A stretch of DNA of 64,000 nt from Emticicia sp. C21 (GTDB lineage Bacteria; Bacteroidota; Bacteroidia; Cytophagales; Spirosomataceae): assembly GCF_003418935.1 (NCBI RefSeq), contig NZ_QVMT01000016.1, positions 1 to 64,000 of the forward strand. The letters run 5' to 3'. A program made the translations under genes and the position numbers. The notes under the pieces are model-generated. The model had not been told where the DNA came from, did not search any database, and worked only from the letters and a program-made list of their open reading frames with translations. Positions 34,951 to 44,003 of the stretch are shown one piece after another (positions within the stretch are counted from its first letter, which is position 1; each line of letters opens with the position of its first letter).

Positions 34951-36060
34951 ATGAAACTCATCGCACAAATTGCACGCATCGTTGTAGGTGTTATATTCAT
35001 TTTTTCCGGTTTTGTTAAAGTAGTCGATCCTGTTGGAACGGGTATCAAGCTGGAAGAATATTTTGAGGTTTTCTCGCAGGATGTTCCTGCTTTGCAAGGC
35101 TTCTTTATGTTCTTTGCCCATAATTCATTGACATTATCATTAATTTTCTGTGCTTTAGAAGTTATACTTGGAGTAGCCACACTCCTATCATATCGCATGA
35201 AAATTACTTCATGGCTATTATTAGGTATTATTGTGTTCTTCACATTCTTAACTTTCTATTCTGCCTATTTCAATAAGGTAACCGATTGTGGTTGTTTCGG
35301 AGATTTCTTAAAACTAAAACCCTGGACATCATTTAATAAAGATATATTCCTGACTGTCCTTATCATTGTGATATTCTTATTCCGTAATCAATATAAAGAT
35401 TCGAATATGCATGCGGTGATGGCAATTGTATCCATAATTTCTTTTGGTATCGGTATTTATGCCATTCGTTATTTACCACCAATTGACTTCTTGCCTTATG
35501 CAATAGGCAAGAGCATCCCAGACCAAATGAAGCCGACAGGTATAAAACCCGTATTTGAATATACATTTTTGAATAAGAAAACCGGGGAGGAAGAAAAATC
35601 AGGTGAATTTTTGATGGATACTACTACCTATAAATATGTATCGTCAATCACACTAAATGATGATAAAGTAAAGCCTAAAATTACTGACTATTTTGTGAAT
35701 GACTCACAAGGCAATGTCTATACTGATTCTACTTTTATAGGCAATAAACTATTGCTTATATTTAAAAATATCAAGGAGGTAGATGGCAATGAAATAGCAG
35801 AAATTAAAGCTTTGGCAAAAAGTGTTGAAGGAAGCAATATCCAACCGATAATATTGACTTCTGCTATTCAAAGCGAATTTGAGCAGTTTCGTCAGGCAAA
35901 TGCTCTGACAACTCCATATTTTACGGCAGATGCCACAGTTTTAAAGACTATGGCACGAACAAATCCATGTGTGATTTTGTTACAAAATGGAGTAGTGAAA
36001 GGGAAATGGGGGAATCATAGCATACCCAATAAAGAAGAACTCGCTGGTAAATTAAAATAA
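34951..36060 (+). CDS. BT_3928-type DoxX/MauE membrane protein with C-terminal periplasmic domain
   Basis: A 369-residue protein. The first 150 residues are a DoxX/MauE-like four-helix membrane domain (RIVVGVIFIFSGFVKVVDPVG; SRMKITSWLLLGIIVFFTFLTFYSAYF), with the conserved DCGCFGD Cys pair after helix 3. The C-terminal 190 residues are soluble and thioredoxin-like in layout (LLLIFKNIKEVDGNEIAEIKALAKSV...PCVILLQNGVVKGKWG) but lack a CxxC. It matches the family named BT_3928 in Bacteroides, found beside folate and glycolysis genes. It may take part in periplasmic thiol redox; this is inferred from MauE. Confidence 0.87.
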   Translation: MKLIAQIARIVVGVIFIFSGFVKVVDPVGTGIKLEEYFEVFSQDVPALQGFFMFFAHNSLTLSLIFCALEVILGVATLLSYRMKITSWLLLGIIVFFTFLTFYSAYFNKVTDCGCFGDFLKLKPWTSFNKDIFLTVLIIVIFLFRNQYKDSNMHAVMAIVSIISFGIGIYAIRYLPPIDFLPYAIGKSIPDQMKPTGIKPVFEYTFLNKKTGEEEKSGEFLMDTTTYKYVSSITLNDDKVKPKITDYFVNDSQGNVYTDSTFIGNKLLLIFKNIKEVDGNEIAEIKALAKSVEGSNIQPIILTSAIQSEFEQFRQANALTTPYFTADATVLKTMARTNPCVILLQNGVVKGKWGNHSIPNKEELAGKLK

Positions 36061-36077
36061 ACACATATACTAATTCT

Positions 36078-36255
36078 AGAGCATGTTTAAAATTTATGAT
36101 TTGACCTACAAGGGCATCCGCGCGGCGTCCGCTTTTTTCACCATACTTCTTTACATTTTTTCGATGTAGCTGCTAGCTACGTCTGCAAAAATGTGCCTCG
36201 TCTGGTAAAAAAAACTGCCCCTTTCGTTCAGAATAACAAAATTTAAACATGCTCT
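36078..36255. mobile_element. 178-bp fold-back MITE-like element
   Basis: Terminal inverted repeats: AGAGCATGTTTAAAATTT (36078-36095) and AAAATTTAAACATGCTCT (36238-36255), identical over the outer 14 bases with one extra base near the inside. The interior continues to pair: TTTTTTCACCA with TGGTAAAAAA, ACATTTTT with AAAAATGT, and GTAGCT with AGCTAC at the centre (about 36166-36180). The whole element could thus fold into one long hairpin. It encodes nothing and no target duplication is certain. It lies directly upstream of aroK and may carry its promoter or affect its expression. Confidence 0.7.
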
Positions 36256-36275
36256 TATACGCCCAAACAGACAGA

Positions 36276-36800
36276 ATGACTACGAATATTTTTTTAGTTG
36301 GTATGCCCTCTTCCGGTAAAAGCACTTTGGGAAGACAATTAGCCAAGAGTTTAGGATATGAATTTGTTGACTTAGATGCCCGGATTGAAATAGCAGAGGG
36401 GAAGAAAATTTCGGAGATATTTGCACTAAACGGTGAAGAATATTTTCGAAAAATTGAGAATCAACAGTTAAAAAAAATACAGAAAGATATGCGTTCAGTG
36501 GTTGCTACAGGAGGTGGCGTACCGTGTTTTCTGGATGGACTTGAGTACATTAAAGCCAATGGTATCAGTATTTTTCTAGATGTAAAGCCTGCCAGATTAT
36601 TGGAGAGAATGCATTTATCTAAAAAGAATGAGAGACCGTTGTATGATTTGGAGAACAAAGATTTACTAGCTACACTTACCGAAAAGTACAACGATCGTCT
36701 GCCTTATTATACACAAGCCGATATTACGATAGAGGGGGATACAGACCCCAGTGCCATCTTGTGGATACTGGAGGCCGAATTCGCCAAGAAGATTCAATAA
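36276..36800 (+). CDS. aroK: Shikimate kinase
   Basis: A 174-residue P-loop kinase phosphorylating shikimate. Walker A is GMPSSGKST. The shikimate-binding DLDARIE and FRKIE segments, the GGG motif (ATGGGVPC) and the lid arginine region (KNERPLYDL) are present. The start at 36276 (MTTNIFLVGMPSSGKS) is chosen because the nine upstream in-frame codons run into the terminal repeat of the MITE-like element. Monocistronic, with a very strong terminator. Confidence 0.96.
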   Translation: MTTNIFLVGMPSSGKSTLGRQLAKSLGYEFVDLDARIEIAEGKKISEIFALNGEEYFRKIENQQLKKIQKDMRSVVATGGGVPCFLDGLEYIKANGISIFLDVKPARLLERMHLSKKNERPLYDLENKDLLATLTEKYNDRLPYYTQADITIEGDTDPSAILWILEAEFAKKIQ

Positions 36801-36842
36801 AAACAAAAATGACAACTCGATTGAGTTGTCATTTTTGTTTTT
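36799..36842. terminator. Terminator after aroK
   Basis: A 20-bp perfect stem (core AATGACAACTC / GAGTTGTCATT, loop GATT) with A/T-rich outer arms starts at the aroK stop codon. The convergent FadL-like gene ends 46 bases away and may share it. Confidence 0.92.
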
Positions 36843-36887
36843 ATTTGTATTTCATTAGTTATTGCAAATCTTTATTTACATCTATTC

Positions 36888-38420
36888 TTAGAAGAAAGTA
36901 CCTACTGATACCACAAAACTCGTACCTTTTGTAGTCAGGCTAGCCGAACCATAGTTTTGAGGGTTGCTTAATTGATAGGGTGTATAGGCTCCTTTAAACT
37001 GGTTGAACACACCCGCTAAATCTATAAAGAATTTAGATGAACGATAGCCCACACCACCTGTAAATAATGTTTGTGAGCGATTAAGGTTATCTATTTTTTC
37101 TTTGTAAGGATCTGGCATGTATTTAGCACCTGCTCTTACACGAATACTCTGAATACGGTACTCTGCCCCTACTTTCAAGTTTACCACATCGTTAAAAGTA
37201 CTTTTAATGCCATTTTTCTGACTTGTTCCCCAACTACCATCCTCAGGATCTTTTACACCCATTCCTCTAAAACCAACATATTCAGCATCGGCAGTAATAA
37301 ATCCGGCTTTATTCGGGAAAAAGAAAGTAGCACCGCCACTGGCTTTTAATGGAGTAGTCAGTGAGTATGAGAATACATTTTCATCGGTGGCAACATTGGT
37401 AGTTGCTGATGGTGGAATGATTGGGTTTCCCGCTTTAGGGTCAATGATAATATGAGAATTATAGATTTCGCTCACACTTATCCACGATGGTGTAGTCAGG
37501 CTGGCACCAATACTGATATTTTCAGTAGCTTTAAATATAGTACCTAAAGAGAAATTCACACCGCTTCCGCGTACATATAAATCTTCTCCATATTCAAATC
37601 CGTTTAGAATTTGCCCACCTGAGAATGCTTCATTATGTGTGGTGACATTTTCGTAATTTAATCGAACAAAACCAATACCCAAGCCGATATAAGTCTTATC
37701 ATCGAAATTGATACCATATCCCAGATTCCATTGACTAGTAGAACCCGTAGAAGAAATATCTCCGGTTTGATTAACAGGTAAAGCTTCTTCTACAACTCTA
37801 TAGGGTGCTCCACTACCAGAAACCGGGTCAATCAGATACGACTGATAATACATAGCAGTAGCAGTAGCTGCTGTTCCAGTACTTGGGTCATACTCATTAT
37901 CTAGCGTTCCTGAATCGGCACCACGTTGGGTAGCTCTTTCAGCAAAGAAATCTGCCATTGAACTACGTTGGTTAGTGCCCGTATAACGGTAATCTGACAG
38001 AAAACTGTTTTGTCTGGAATAAGTAATAGCAAAAGCCGAACGCTTTTTACGGGTTCCAGTTCCACTATTGCTAAAAATTAAACCTAATTGCCCTATATTG
38101 GGGCTAGTAGTACTTCTACTAAATTGTGAGCCTGCGTATACTGAGGACGTATTTACAGAATTAAGTACAGGCGTGATACTCAATTCAGAACGATTATAAA
38201 AACCTAAACCAGCAGGGTTTGTGTAGTTATTAGTAGCATCGGCACCTAAAGAAACATATCCGCCACCTAATCCCTGCATACGGGCAGAGCCGGAAATTTT
38301 CGATTCAGAGAATCTGAAGGCATCTTCACCATAAAAGTGCCCGCCTAAACTCAATTGCGCCTTAGCTCCGATTCCTCCCATTAAGAGAGAGGTTGTAATC
38401 AGAATGCGTGAGATTTTCAT
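36888..38420 (-). CDS. FadL/OMPP1-family outer-membrane protein
   Basis: A 510-residue outer-membrane protein with signal peptide MKISRILITTSLLMGGIGAKAQ. The N-terminal segment EDAFRFSESKISGSARMQGLGGGYVSLGADATNNYTNPAGLGF carries the OMPP1/FadL hatch signature (a substrate plug with conserved NPAG). The rest alternates polar and aromatic strands and ends in a barrel strand finishing with Phe (SFVVSVGTFF). Members transport hydrophobic compounds such as fatty acids or aromatic hydrocarbons; the ligand here is not known. Its start is 234 bases from the next gene. Confidence 0.85.
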   Translation of the reverse strand: MKISRILITTSLLMGGIGAKAQLSLGGHFYGEDAFRFSESKISGSARMQGLGGGYVSLGADATNNYTNPAGLGFYNRSELSITPVLNSVNTSSVYAGSQFSRSTTSPNIGQLGLIFSNSGTGTRKKRSAFAITYSRQNSFLSDYRYTGTNQRSSMADFFAERATQRGADSGTLDNEYDPSTGTAATATAMYYQSYLIDPVSGSGAPYRVVEEALPVNQTGDISSTGSTSQWNLGYGINFDDKTYIGLGIGFVRLNYENVTTHNEAFSGGQILNGFEYGEDLYVRGSGVNFSLGTIFKATENISIGASLTTPSWISVSEIYNSHIIIDPKAGNPIIPPSATTNVATDENVFSYSLTTPLKASGGATFFFPNKAGFITADAEYVGFRGMGVKDPEDGSWGTSQKNGIKSTFNDVVNLKVGAEYRIQSIRVRAGAKYMPDPYKEKIDNLNRSQTLFTGGVGYRSSKFFIDLAGVFNQFKGAYTPYQLSNPQNYGSASLTTKGTSFVVSVGTFF

Positions 38421-38654
38421 TTTTTTAATAAACTTTATGATTGAAGAATTTGAAACCGGTATTAAATCCGAGTAGTTATTTAATCATTCTTCTGAAATAA
38501 GGGTACAATTACCAAAGCACTTTTCTTAAAAGAAAACCTCGCCAAACAGCTATGATTCAGCGAGGTTTCTGAATATTTTACAATAATAACGCTAAAACGT
38601 TTACTCTAATGAGCTTAACAAGCCTGCAACACTAATTGTTTAAATGTGTTGCTA

Positions 38655-39944
38655 TTATCTTGGTCCACGGCTACCACCGCCGCCACCGCTGCTTCCGCCA
38701 CGAGAACCGCCACCTACGCTACCGCCGCTGCTACTTGAACTACTACGGCTTGGGCTGCTCCAGCTTGAGTTATTAGAGTTAGAAGAAGAACCTCTAGACC
38801 AGCTATCAGAACTTCTTGAATTACCGCTACCATTTGACCAGCTGTTACCACTTGATGAACGGCTATTTGACGGACGGCTGTAGTCATAAGTTCTTGTTGA
38901 GTTACCACTGCTGTTACCACTTTCATAACCACCGTTTCTTCGTGGACGAGCATAGTAAGTATCATTACCTGATGAATTGGCACGTGAACTATTTGGGGTA
39001 TTATTGAATGAAGAATTATCTGCTCCGTTTCTTCTTGGTGCAGCATAGTATCCGTCATTACCCGAATAGCTTCTGCCAGTAGCACCGTTTGAACCAGAAT
39101 AAGTTCTTGCATTTGCATCAGCACGACGGCCACCACTGCTATTACCAATAGCGGTATTGTTGAAGCGGTCGTTATAATATGCTGAACCTCTCCCACCATC
39201 ACGCGGGCCATAAGTACGTGTCTTAGCTAGACCGTCTACACCTGAAGTAACATTATATAGATAACCAGGATAACCGAAACCGCCATAGCGGCCATAACCA
39301 TATCCGTAATAATCATAAGGGCTATAGAAAGAATTATAGTAAGGATTTCCCCAAGGACTATAGAATGAACTATAGTAAGGGCTATACATACCGCCACCCC
39401 AGAATGGATCGTAGAAGCGATTTCCGAAACCACCATAACCAAAACCGCTACCATACCCTAATCCATATCCTAAGCTCAATCCAAGACCAAAACCGCTACC
39501 ATATCCGCCAAAAGAGTTATAGCCAAATGGTGAATAATAACCAAAACGACTGAATGGACTCGCCCAACCCATTGGCTGGCTCCAGGCGTAATCGTTCCAA
39601 CCTGACTGATAACCATCAGAGAATCCAGAAGAATAACCTGGCTCTGAAGTATAAGTGCGTTGTACTTTACGAGAGTTTACATAGTTCTCATCAAAGTACT
39701 CATCAGTTCCTTCCGTCTGAGCAGGAAGTTCTTCTCTCTGATAACGAAGATTATCTGTATAGTCAGGATTTTGATATGTTGTTGAAGGTTGTGAAGATGT
39801 TCTGTAAGTTACCTGAGGGGCATCTTTTGAAGACCCGTAAAGGTCGTCATAATCACCTTTCGTAGCAACTTGTTTTTGACTACAACCCCAAGTACCTAAA
39901 AGCACCACGACCGACAGATACCTGAAAGATTTGAAAGTGTTCAT
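38655..39944 (-). CDS. Gly/Tyr/Ser/Asn-rich lipoprotein
   Basis: A 429-residue lipoprotein. The start at 39944 (MNTFKSFRYLSVVVLLGTWGC) gives a signal peptide with a lipobox Cys at residue 21. A folded-looking segment of about 100 residues follows (DYDDLYGSS...RTYTSEPGYSSGFSDGYQSGWNDYAW). Next comes a Gly/Tyr/Phe-rich repetitive region (FGYYSPFGYNSFGGYGSGFGL..., about 130-230), then a Ser/Asn/Arg/Gly-rich disordered tail with repeated YYA(A/R)PRRNG units, ending in a Gly/Ser/Arg run. The composition resembles secreted low-complexity matrix proteins. The long Pro/Leu-rich open frame on the opposite strand is a by-product of this composition. Confidence 0.75.
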   Translation of the reverse strand: MNTFKSFRYLSVVVLLGTWGCSQKQVATKGDYDDLYGSSKDAPQVTYRTSSQPSTTYQNPDYTDNLRYQREELPAQTEGTDEYFDENYVNSRKVQRTYTSEPGYSSGFSDGYQSGWNDYAWSQPMGWASPFSRFGYYSPFGYNSFGGYGSGFGLGLSLGYGLGYGSGFGYGGFGNRFYDPFWGGGMYSPYYSSFYSPWGNPYYNSFYSPYDYYGYGYGRYGGFGYPGYLYNVTSGVDGLAKTRTYGPRDGGRGSAYYNDRFNNTAIGNSSGGRRADANARTYSGSNGATGRSYSGNDGYYAAPRRNGADNSSFNNTPNSSRANSSGNDTYYARPRRNGGYESGNSSGNSTRTYDYSRPSNSRSSSGNSWSNGSGNSRSSDSWSRGSSSNSNNSSWSSPSRSSSSSSGGSVGGGSRGGSSGGGGGSRGPR

Positions 39945-40282
39945 TTTATCTTTAAGAATTAATTGTGAACTAAAAATAAACTTCATCTATGTGAATGATG
40001 CGGGAGGGTTGCAAAAGGTTGTATGCGAGATAAAAAAAATTAACAAATTTTTTACAAACTTCTCTTCGCCTCTGCCCATTCGTTTGTTCCGACTATCTGT
40101 TACCGAAAAGTAACGGAATTATCTATGACAAACTTAATATAAAAACTTATCTTTGCAAGCCTATCTAAATGAAAGTTTGATTAAAACTAGGCAAGATTGT
40201 GTTTTTCATAGACATATTAATAACGAAAAACCTATCTATTAGATTCATTAGCAGTAATAAAGTTTAATATTTATCAATAATT
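39945..40282 (+). promoter_or_regulatory. 338-bp divergent promoter region of the lipoprotein gene and proS
   Basis: A TATCTTTG element at 40148-40155 matches the Bacteroidetes -7 consensus on the plus strand, giving a roughly 120-base leader before proS. A small dyad GTTAC ... GTAAC lies near 40100-40115. No ORF or RNA gene is apparent. Confidence 0.35.
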
Positions 40283-41758
40283 ATGAGTAAAGGGCTTCCA
40301 AAACGTAGCGAGAATTATTCGGAGTGGTACAACGAATTAGTTAAACGAGCAGATTTAGCTGAAAATTCAGCGGTAAGAGGATGTATGGTTATCAAACCTT
40401 ACGGGTTTTCAATCTGGGAAAAAATGCAACGTGCTTTAGACGATATGTTTAAAGAAACAGGGCATACCAATGCCTATTTCCCGCTTTTTGTACCCAAAAG
40501 TTTGTTTGAAGCTGAAGAAAAAAACGCCGAAGGATTTGCTAAAGAATGTGCAGTAGTAACGCATTACCGTCTGAAAAATAACCCCGAAAAGCCCGGTACT
40601 CTGATGGTTGACCCTGAAGCTAAACTCGAAGAGGAACTGGTGGTAAGACCAACGAGCGAAGCTATTATCTGGAATACCTATAAAAACTGGATACAATCGT
40701 ATAGAGACCTGCCTATTCTCATTAACCAATGGGCCAATGTAGTTCGTTGGGAAATGCGTACGCGTATGTTTTTGCGTACAGCCGAATTCTTATGGCAGGA
40801 AGGACATACAGCACACTCAACAAGCGATGAAGCTATAGCGGAAACTAAACAGATGTTGGAGGTTTATGCCACATTTGCTGAAGAATTTATGGCTGTGCCC
40901 GTGGTAAAAGGTTATAAATCGGCCAACGAGCGCTTTGCAGGGGCAGAAGAAACTATGTGTATTGAAGCCATGATGCAGGATGGTAAGGCTTTGCAGGCGG
41001 GTACTTCTCACTTCTTGGGCCAGAACTTTGCTAAAGCGTTTGACGTAAAATTCCAATCGAAAGAAGGAAAACTTGACCACGTTTGGGGAACATCGTGGGG
41101 TGTTAGTACGCGTCTGATGGGTGCTTTGATTATGGCTCACTCTGACGATAATGGCCTCGTATTACCTCCAAAATTAGCTCCAATTCATGTCGTAATTGTG
41201 CCTATTTATAAAGGTGATGAAGATCTGGCTACTATTAAAGAGACAATCACGCCAATCATTAAAGAATTGAAATCGTATGGTATTACGGTGAAATTCGATG
41301 ATAGTGATGCACAGCGTCCAGGTTGGAAGTTTGCTGAATATGAGTTGAAAGGAGTTCCTGTGCGCATGGCTATTGGTATGCGGGATTTACAAAATGGTGT
41401 CATTGAAGTAGCACGTAGAGATAATTTAAGCAAAGAAACCCGTCCGCTGGAAGGTATTGCTGCTTATGTAAAAGATTTGTTGAATGAAATTCAGGAAAGT
41501 ATTTATAACAAAGCCTTGGAGTTCAGAAAAGAGAATTCGTTTGAAGTAAATACCTGGGAAGAATTTACGGAGCAAATTGAAAAAGGCGGTTTCTTACATT
41601 GCCATTGGGATGGCACTCCTGAAACGGAAGAAAAAATTAAGGAATTAACCAAAGCAACTATCCGTTGTATTCCTTTAGACGCTAAAGAGGAGGAAGGCAC
41701 TTGTATTCTGACAGGCAAGCCATCTAGCAAGCGAGTAATATTCGCAAGAGCATATTAA
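40283..41758 (+). CDS. proS: Prolyl-tRNA synthetase (eukaryote/archaea-like short form)
   Basis: A 491-residue class II synthetase. The start [39 protein letters not shown] and the length of just under 500 residues mark the ProS type 3 form, which lacks the long bacterial editing insertion. Class II motifs are seen in [26 protein letters not shown] (motif 2 region with [14 protein letters not shown]) and [21 protein letters not shown] (motif 3). The C-terminus has the Cys-containing zinc-binding-like module and the terminal Tyr (ARAY). A terminator follows. Confidence 0.97.
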   Translation: MSKGLPKRSENYSEWYNELVKRADLAENSAVRGCMVIKPYGFSIWEKMQRALDDMFKETGHTNAYFPLFVPKSLFEAEEKNAEGFAKECAVVTHYRLKNNPEKPGTLMVDPEAKLEEELVVRPTSEAIIWNTYKNWIQSYRDLPILINQWANVVRWEMRTRMFLRTAEFLWQEGHTAHSTSDEAIAETKQMLEVYATFAEEFMAVPVVKGYKSANERFAGAEETMCIEAMMQDGKALQAGTSHFLGQNFAKAFDVKFQSKEGKLDHVWGTSWGVSTRLMGALIMAHSDDNGLVLPPKLAPIHVVIVPIYKGDEDLATIKETITPIIKELKSYGITVKFDDSDAQRPGWKFAEYELKGVPVRMAIGMRDLQNGVIEVARRDNLSKETRPLEGIAAYVKDLLNEIQESIYNKALEFRKENSFEVNTWEEFTEQIEKGGFLHCHWDGTPETEEKIKELTKATIRCIPLDAKEEEGTCILTGKPSSKRVIFARAY

Positions 41759-41768
41759 TTTTTTGTGG

Positions 41769-41811
41769 GGCGAGCCGAGCGACGTCCGCTTCCAGCTCGC
41801 CTTACTTTTTA
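41769..41811 (+). terminator. Terminator after proS
   Basis: Stem GGCGAGC / GCTCGCC (41769-41775 with 41795-41801) followed by TTACTTTTTAT, ten bases past the proS stop codon. The loop contains GACGTCCGCTT, similar to GCGTCCGCTT in the MITE-like element at 36120. Confidence 0.65.
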
Positions 41812-41892
41812 TAAACCTCAATAAGCCACAAATTAATAAGTTCACGCCGCTTTCTATATTTAACAATCCGCAATTGACAATCGACATTTCAA

Positions 41893-42291
41893 TTACTCCG
41901 TCTTAAGCATTTCCCTACGAAACTCTTCATGTTGCTTAATTAGCAAGTCTAGTTTTTTATGTAGGCTTCTGATTTCTTCCTCTGCTTTTTGATTAATCTT
42001 CAAATCTTCTTTGGCTCTTTCTCTGTCTTTTTCTTCTTGTCGATTCTGACTCATCATAATGACCGGCGCTTGCAGAGCAGCTATACATGAAAGAATAAGG
42101 TTTAACAGAATAAAAGGATACGGATCAAAGCCTTTGTTGCTTAGCCAGTAGATATTAAAAGAAATCCAGATTAATAAGAAACCCATAAAGGATAATATGA
42201 ATGTCCAGCTACCGCCGAAATCGGCAATTTTATCAGCCATTCTATCGCCAAAACTTAGGGGTTTATTATCTTCGAATAATTCTTTTTTCAT
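41893..42291 (-). CDS. DUF1003 membrane protein
   Basis: A 132-residue protein with the DUF1003 pattern: FGDRMADKIADFGGSWTFILSFMGFLLIWI (helix 1), FDPYPFILLNLILSCIAALQAPVIMMSQNRQ (helix 2, with the conserved PYPFILLNL...QAPVIMMSQNRQ signature), then a charged coiled-coil tail (residues 85-130). The two-helix inner-membrane topology is clear. Function unknown. Confidence 0.92.
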   Translation of the reverse strand: MKKELFEDNKPLSFGDRMADKIADFGGSWTFILSFMGFLLIWISFNIYWLSNKGFDPYPFILLNLILSCIAALQAPVIMMSQNRQEEKDRERAKEDLKINQKAEEEIRSLHKKLDLLIKQHEEFRREMLKTE

Positions 42292-42646
42292 AAGATGTTT
42301 AGATTTTAGACCAAATTATTAATTTTTCTTTATAGTTCTAATATAATAACAGAGAGATAAGGATACATTGGCTAAGCGTACACTTGTGTCTTTTTTTCAA
42401 CAAAGTTGAATCAGAGGAATTATGCCAATATTAACTCTGAATTAAAAGAAGATTAAAAACAGACAATAAATCCGTAAATAAGTCAAAATCAATATTTTAC
42501 AAAAAAAATCACATAACCATATTTGTATTTTTCTAATACACCACCTCAAAAACAAAAACAATTACAGAACTTTGTGAATTAAATATGTTTATACAATAAT
42601 ATAATCACTCAGTTTATTAGCTTAGATATAAGAAAAATTTACAATT
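42292..42646. other. 355-bp divergent intergenic region
   Basis: Upstream region shared by the DUF1003 gene (minus) and slyD (plus). It is very AT-rich. Two weak dyads are seen, TTCAAC AAA GTTGAA at 42396-42410 and TCAGAG ... CTCTGA just after it. I see no coding potential, RNA gene or convincing promoter. Confidence 0.4.
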
Positions 42647-43066
42647 ATGGTAAAATCAGGCGATACAGTACAGGTTCATTATAAAGGATCATTAAGTGAT
42701 GGAAGTGTTTTTGATAGTTCAGAAGGACGTCAGCCATTACAGTTCACAGTTGGAAGCGGAATGGTTATTCCGGGTTTTGACACAGGAGTAACAGGTATGG
42801 AGATTGGAGATAAAAAGACCATTTTTATTCCTGCAGAAGAGGCTTATGGTCCTGTGAAAGAAGACATGATTTTCACTTTCAACCGACTGGATATTCCGGA
42901 TAATATTCCTTTGGAGATTGGTGGCACTTTGAACATGCACAATGGACAACAGGCAATTCCTGTAATCATCAGAGAAATCTCTGCGACTAAAGTAAAATTA
43001 GATGCCAACCATGAATTAGCAGGAAAAGATTTGATTTTTGAGATTGAACTGGTGAGTGTGAGATAA
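42647..43066 (+). CDS. slyD: SlyD-type FKBP peptidyl-prolyl isomerase
   Basis: A 139-residue prolyl isomerase/chaperone. The FKBP half begins VKSGDTVQVHYKGSLSDGSVFDSSEGRQPLQFTVGSGMVIPGFDTGVTGM. The insert-in-flap chaperone domain follows (residues about 65-120) and the chain returns to FKBP with HELAGKDLIFEIELVSV. It lacks the His/Cys-rich metal-binding tail of the E. coli protein, as in many Bacteroidetes. Cytosolic folding factor. Confidence 0.92.
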   Translation: MVKSGDTVQVHYKGSLSDGSVFDSSEGRQPLQFTVGSGMVIPGFDTGVTGMEIGDKKTIFIPAEEAYGPVKEDMIFTFNRLDIPDNIPLEIGGTLNMHNGQQAIPVIIREISATKVKLDANHELAGKDLIFEIELVSVR

Positions 43067-43181
43067 TATCCTACAGATATAGAGTTGCTCTCTTCCAAAT
43101 AAGGAGGGCAACTACATCTATAATGTTAGGAACCTCTTTTACTTCAAATCTTATCAGGATATATCTAATCATTTAGTAAAA

Positions 43182-43811
43182 ATGGGAATGCCATTAGTTC
43201 TTAAGGAGACCTTCATTGCTTTGCTTCATCAATATACTCAGAACAATAATTTAGTCAATAGCTATTGGAGTGAAATTGAGAAAGCCTATATGAGTAAAGA
43301 CCGTCATTATCATACACTGGCGCATCTGGAAAATATGCTGAAAGAGCTGATTGAAATAAGAGACCTGATTCAGGAATGGGATACTGTATTGTTTTCATTA
43401 TATTATCATGATATAGTATATAATGTGCTAAAAACCACAAACGAAGAACTGAGTGCTGAAATAGCACAAAAAAGACTGGAAGCAATCTCAGTTCCCAAAC
43501 AAATCATTGAAAATTGTTATCAGCAGATCATTGCTACCCAAAAACATATTCAAGGCAAAAATACAGATACTAACTTTTTCCTGGATGCTGATTTATCTAT
43601 CTTAGGTAGTGATTGGTTTTCTTATGAGCAATATGCTCAAAGAGTAAGAAAAGAGTATAGTATTTATCCTGATTTGGTTTATAAACCAGGTAGAAAGAAG
43701 GTTTTACGTCATTTTCTGGAAATGGAAAGACTATTTAAAACTGATGCGTTTTTCAATAAATACGAATCAAAAGCCAGAAAAAATATTCAAAGGGAATTGG
43801 AGCTTCTCTAA
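43182..43811 (+). CDS. HD-superfamily-like metal-dependent hydrolase
   Basis: A 209-residue predicted metal-dependent phosphohydrolase. The motif RHYHTLAHLENMLKEL near residues 38-53 and LFSLYYHDIVYN near residue 70 supply the HD-type metal ligands (H...H...HD). DADLSILGSDWFSYEQYAQRVRKEY gives the second conserved block with the late Asp. Family members are annotated only as predicted HD hydrolases, and the substrate is unknown. A terminator directly follows and separates it from the retron operon. Confidence 0.85.
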   Translation: MGMPLVLKETFIALLHQYTQNNNLVNSYWSEIEKAYMSKDRHYHTLAHLENMLKELIEIRDLIQEWDTVLFSLYYHDIVYNVLKTTNEELSAEIAQKRLEAISVPKQIIENCYQQIIATQKHIQGKNTDTNFFLDADLSILGSDWFSYEQYAQRVRKEYSIYPDLVYKPGRKKVLRHFLEMERLFKTDAFFNKYESKARKNIQRELELL

Positions 43812-43842
43812 GACTGTTCTGTTTGGACAGTCTTTTTCTTTT
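43811..43842 (+). terminator. Terminator before the retron operon
   Basis: Stem AGACTGT / ACAGTCT (43811-43817 with 43827-43833) followed by TTTTTCTTTT. It isolates the downstream operon from read-through. Confidence 0.85.
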
Positions 43843-43939
43843 AATTTGATAAATCACTGAAATTTAGGTAATTAAAATGATACGAATAAAGAGCAGAATA
43901 AGCTAGGTCTAAGTATAAAAAACATTTTTAAAATATGTT

Positions 43940-43969
43940 TTTGTCGTTTTTATGAAAATAACTATTTTG
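43940..43969 (+). promoter_or_regulatory. Predicted promoter of the retron operon
   Basis: TTTG (43940-43943), exactly 19 bases, then TATTTTG (43963-43969). This is the Bacteroidetes -33/-7 arrangement with a slightly off-consensus -7 box. The predicted start of transcription is about 43976, giving a leader of under 30 bases before the first ATG. Confidence 0.5.
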
Positions 43970-44003
43970 CCATCACAACATGTGACAAGGTTAAATTCTC
44001 GGT

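Noticed and set aside
36078-36255. Structured element upstream of aroK as a riboswitch
   Set aside because: Terminal inverted repeats and full-length fold-back pairing fit a MITE better, and no known riboswitch core was recognised.
38644-38883. Pro/Leu-rich open frame on the plus strand opposite the Gly/Tyr/Ser-rich lipoprotein
   Set aside because: Its Pro/Leu/Glu runs are the complement of Gly/Ser-codon runs in the real gene; no signal peptide or fold pattern.
41675-41887. Minus-strand frame overlapping the end of proS and the following terminator
   Set aside because: It runs across a strong terminator stem and antisense to proS, with no protein-like composition.
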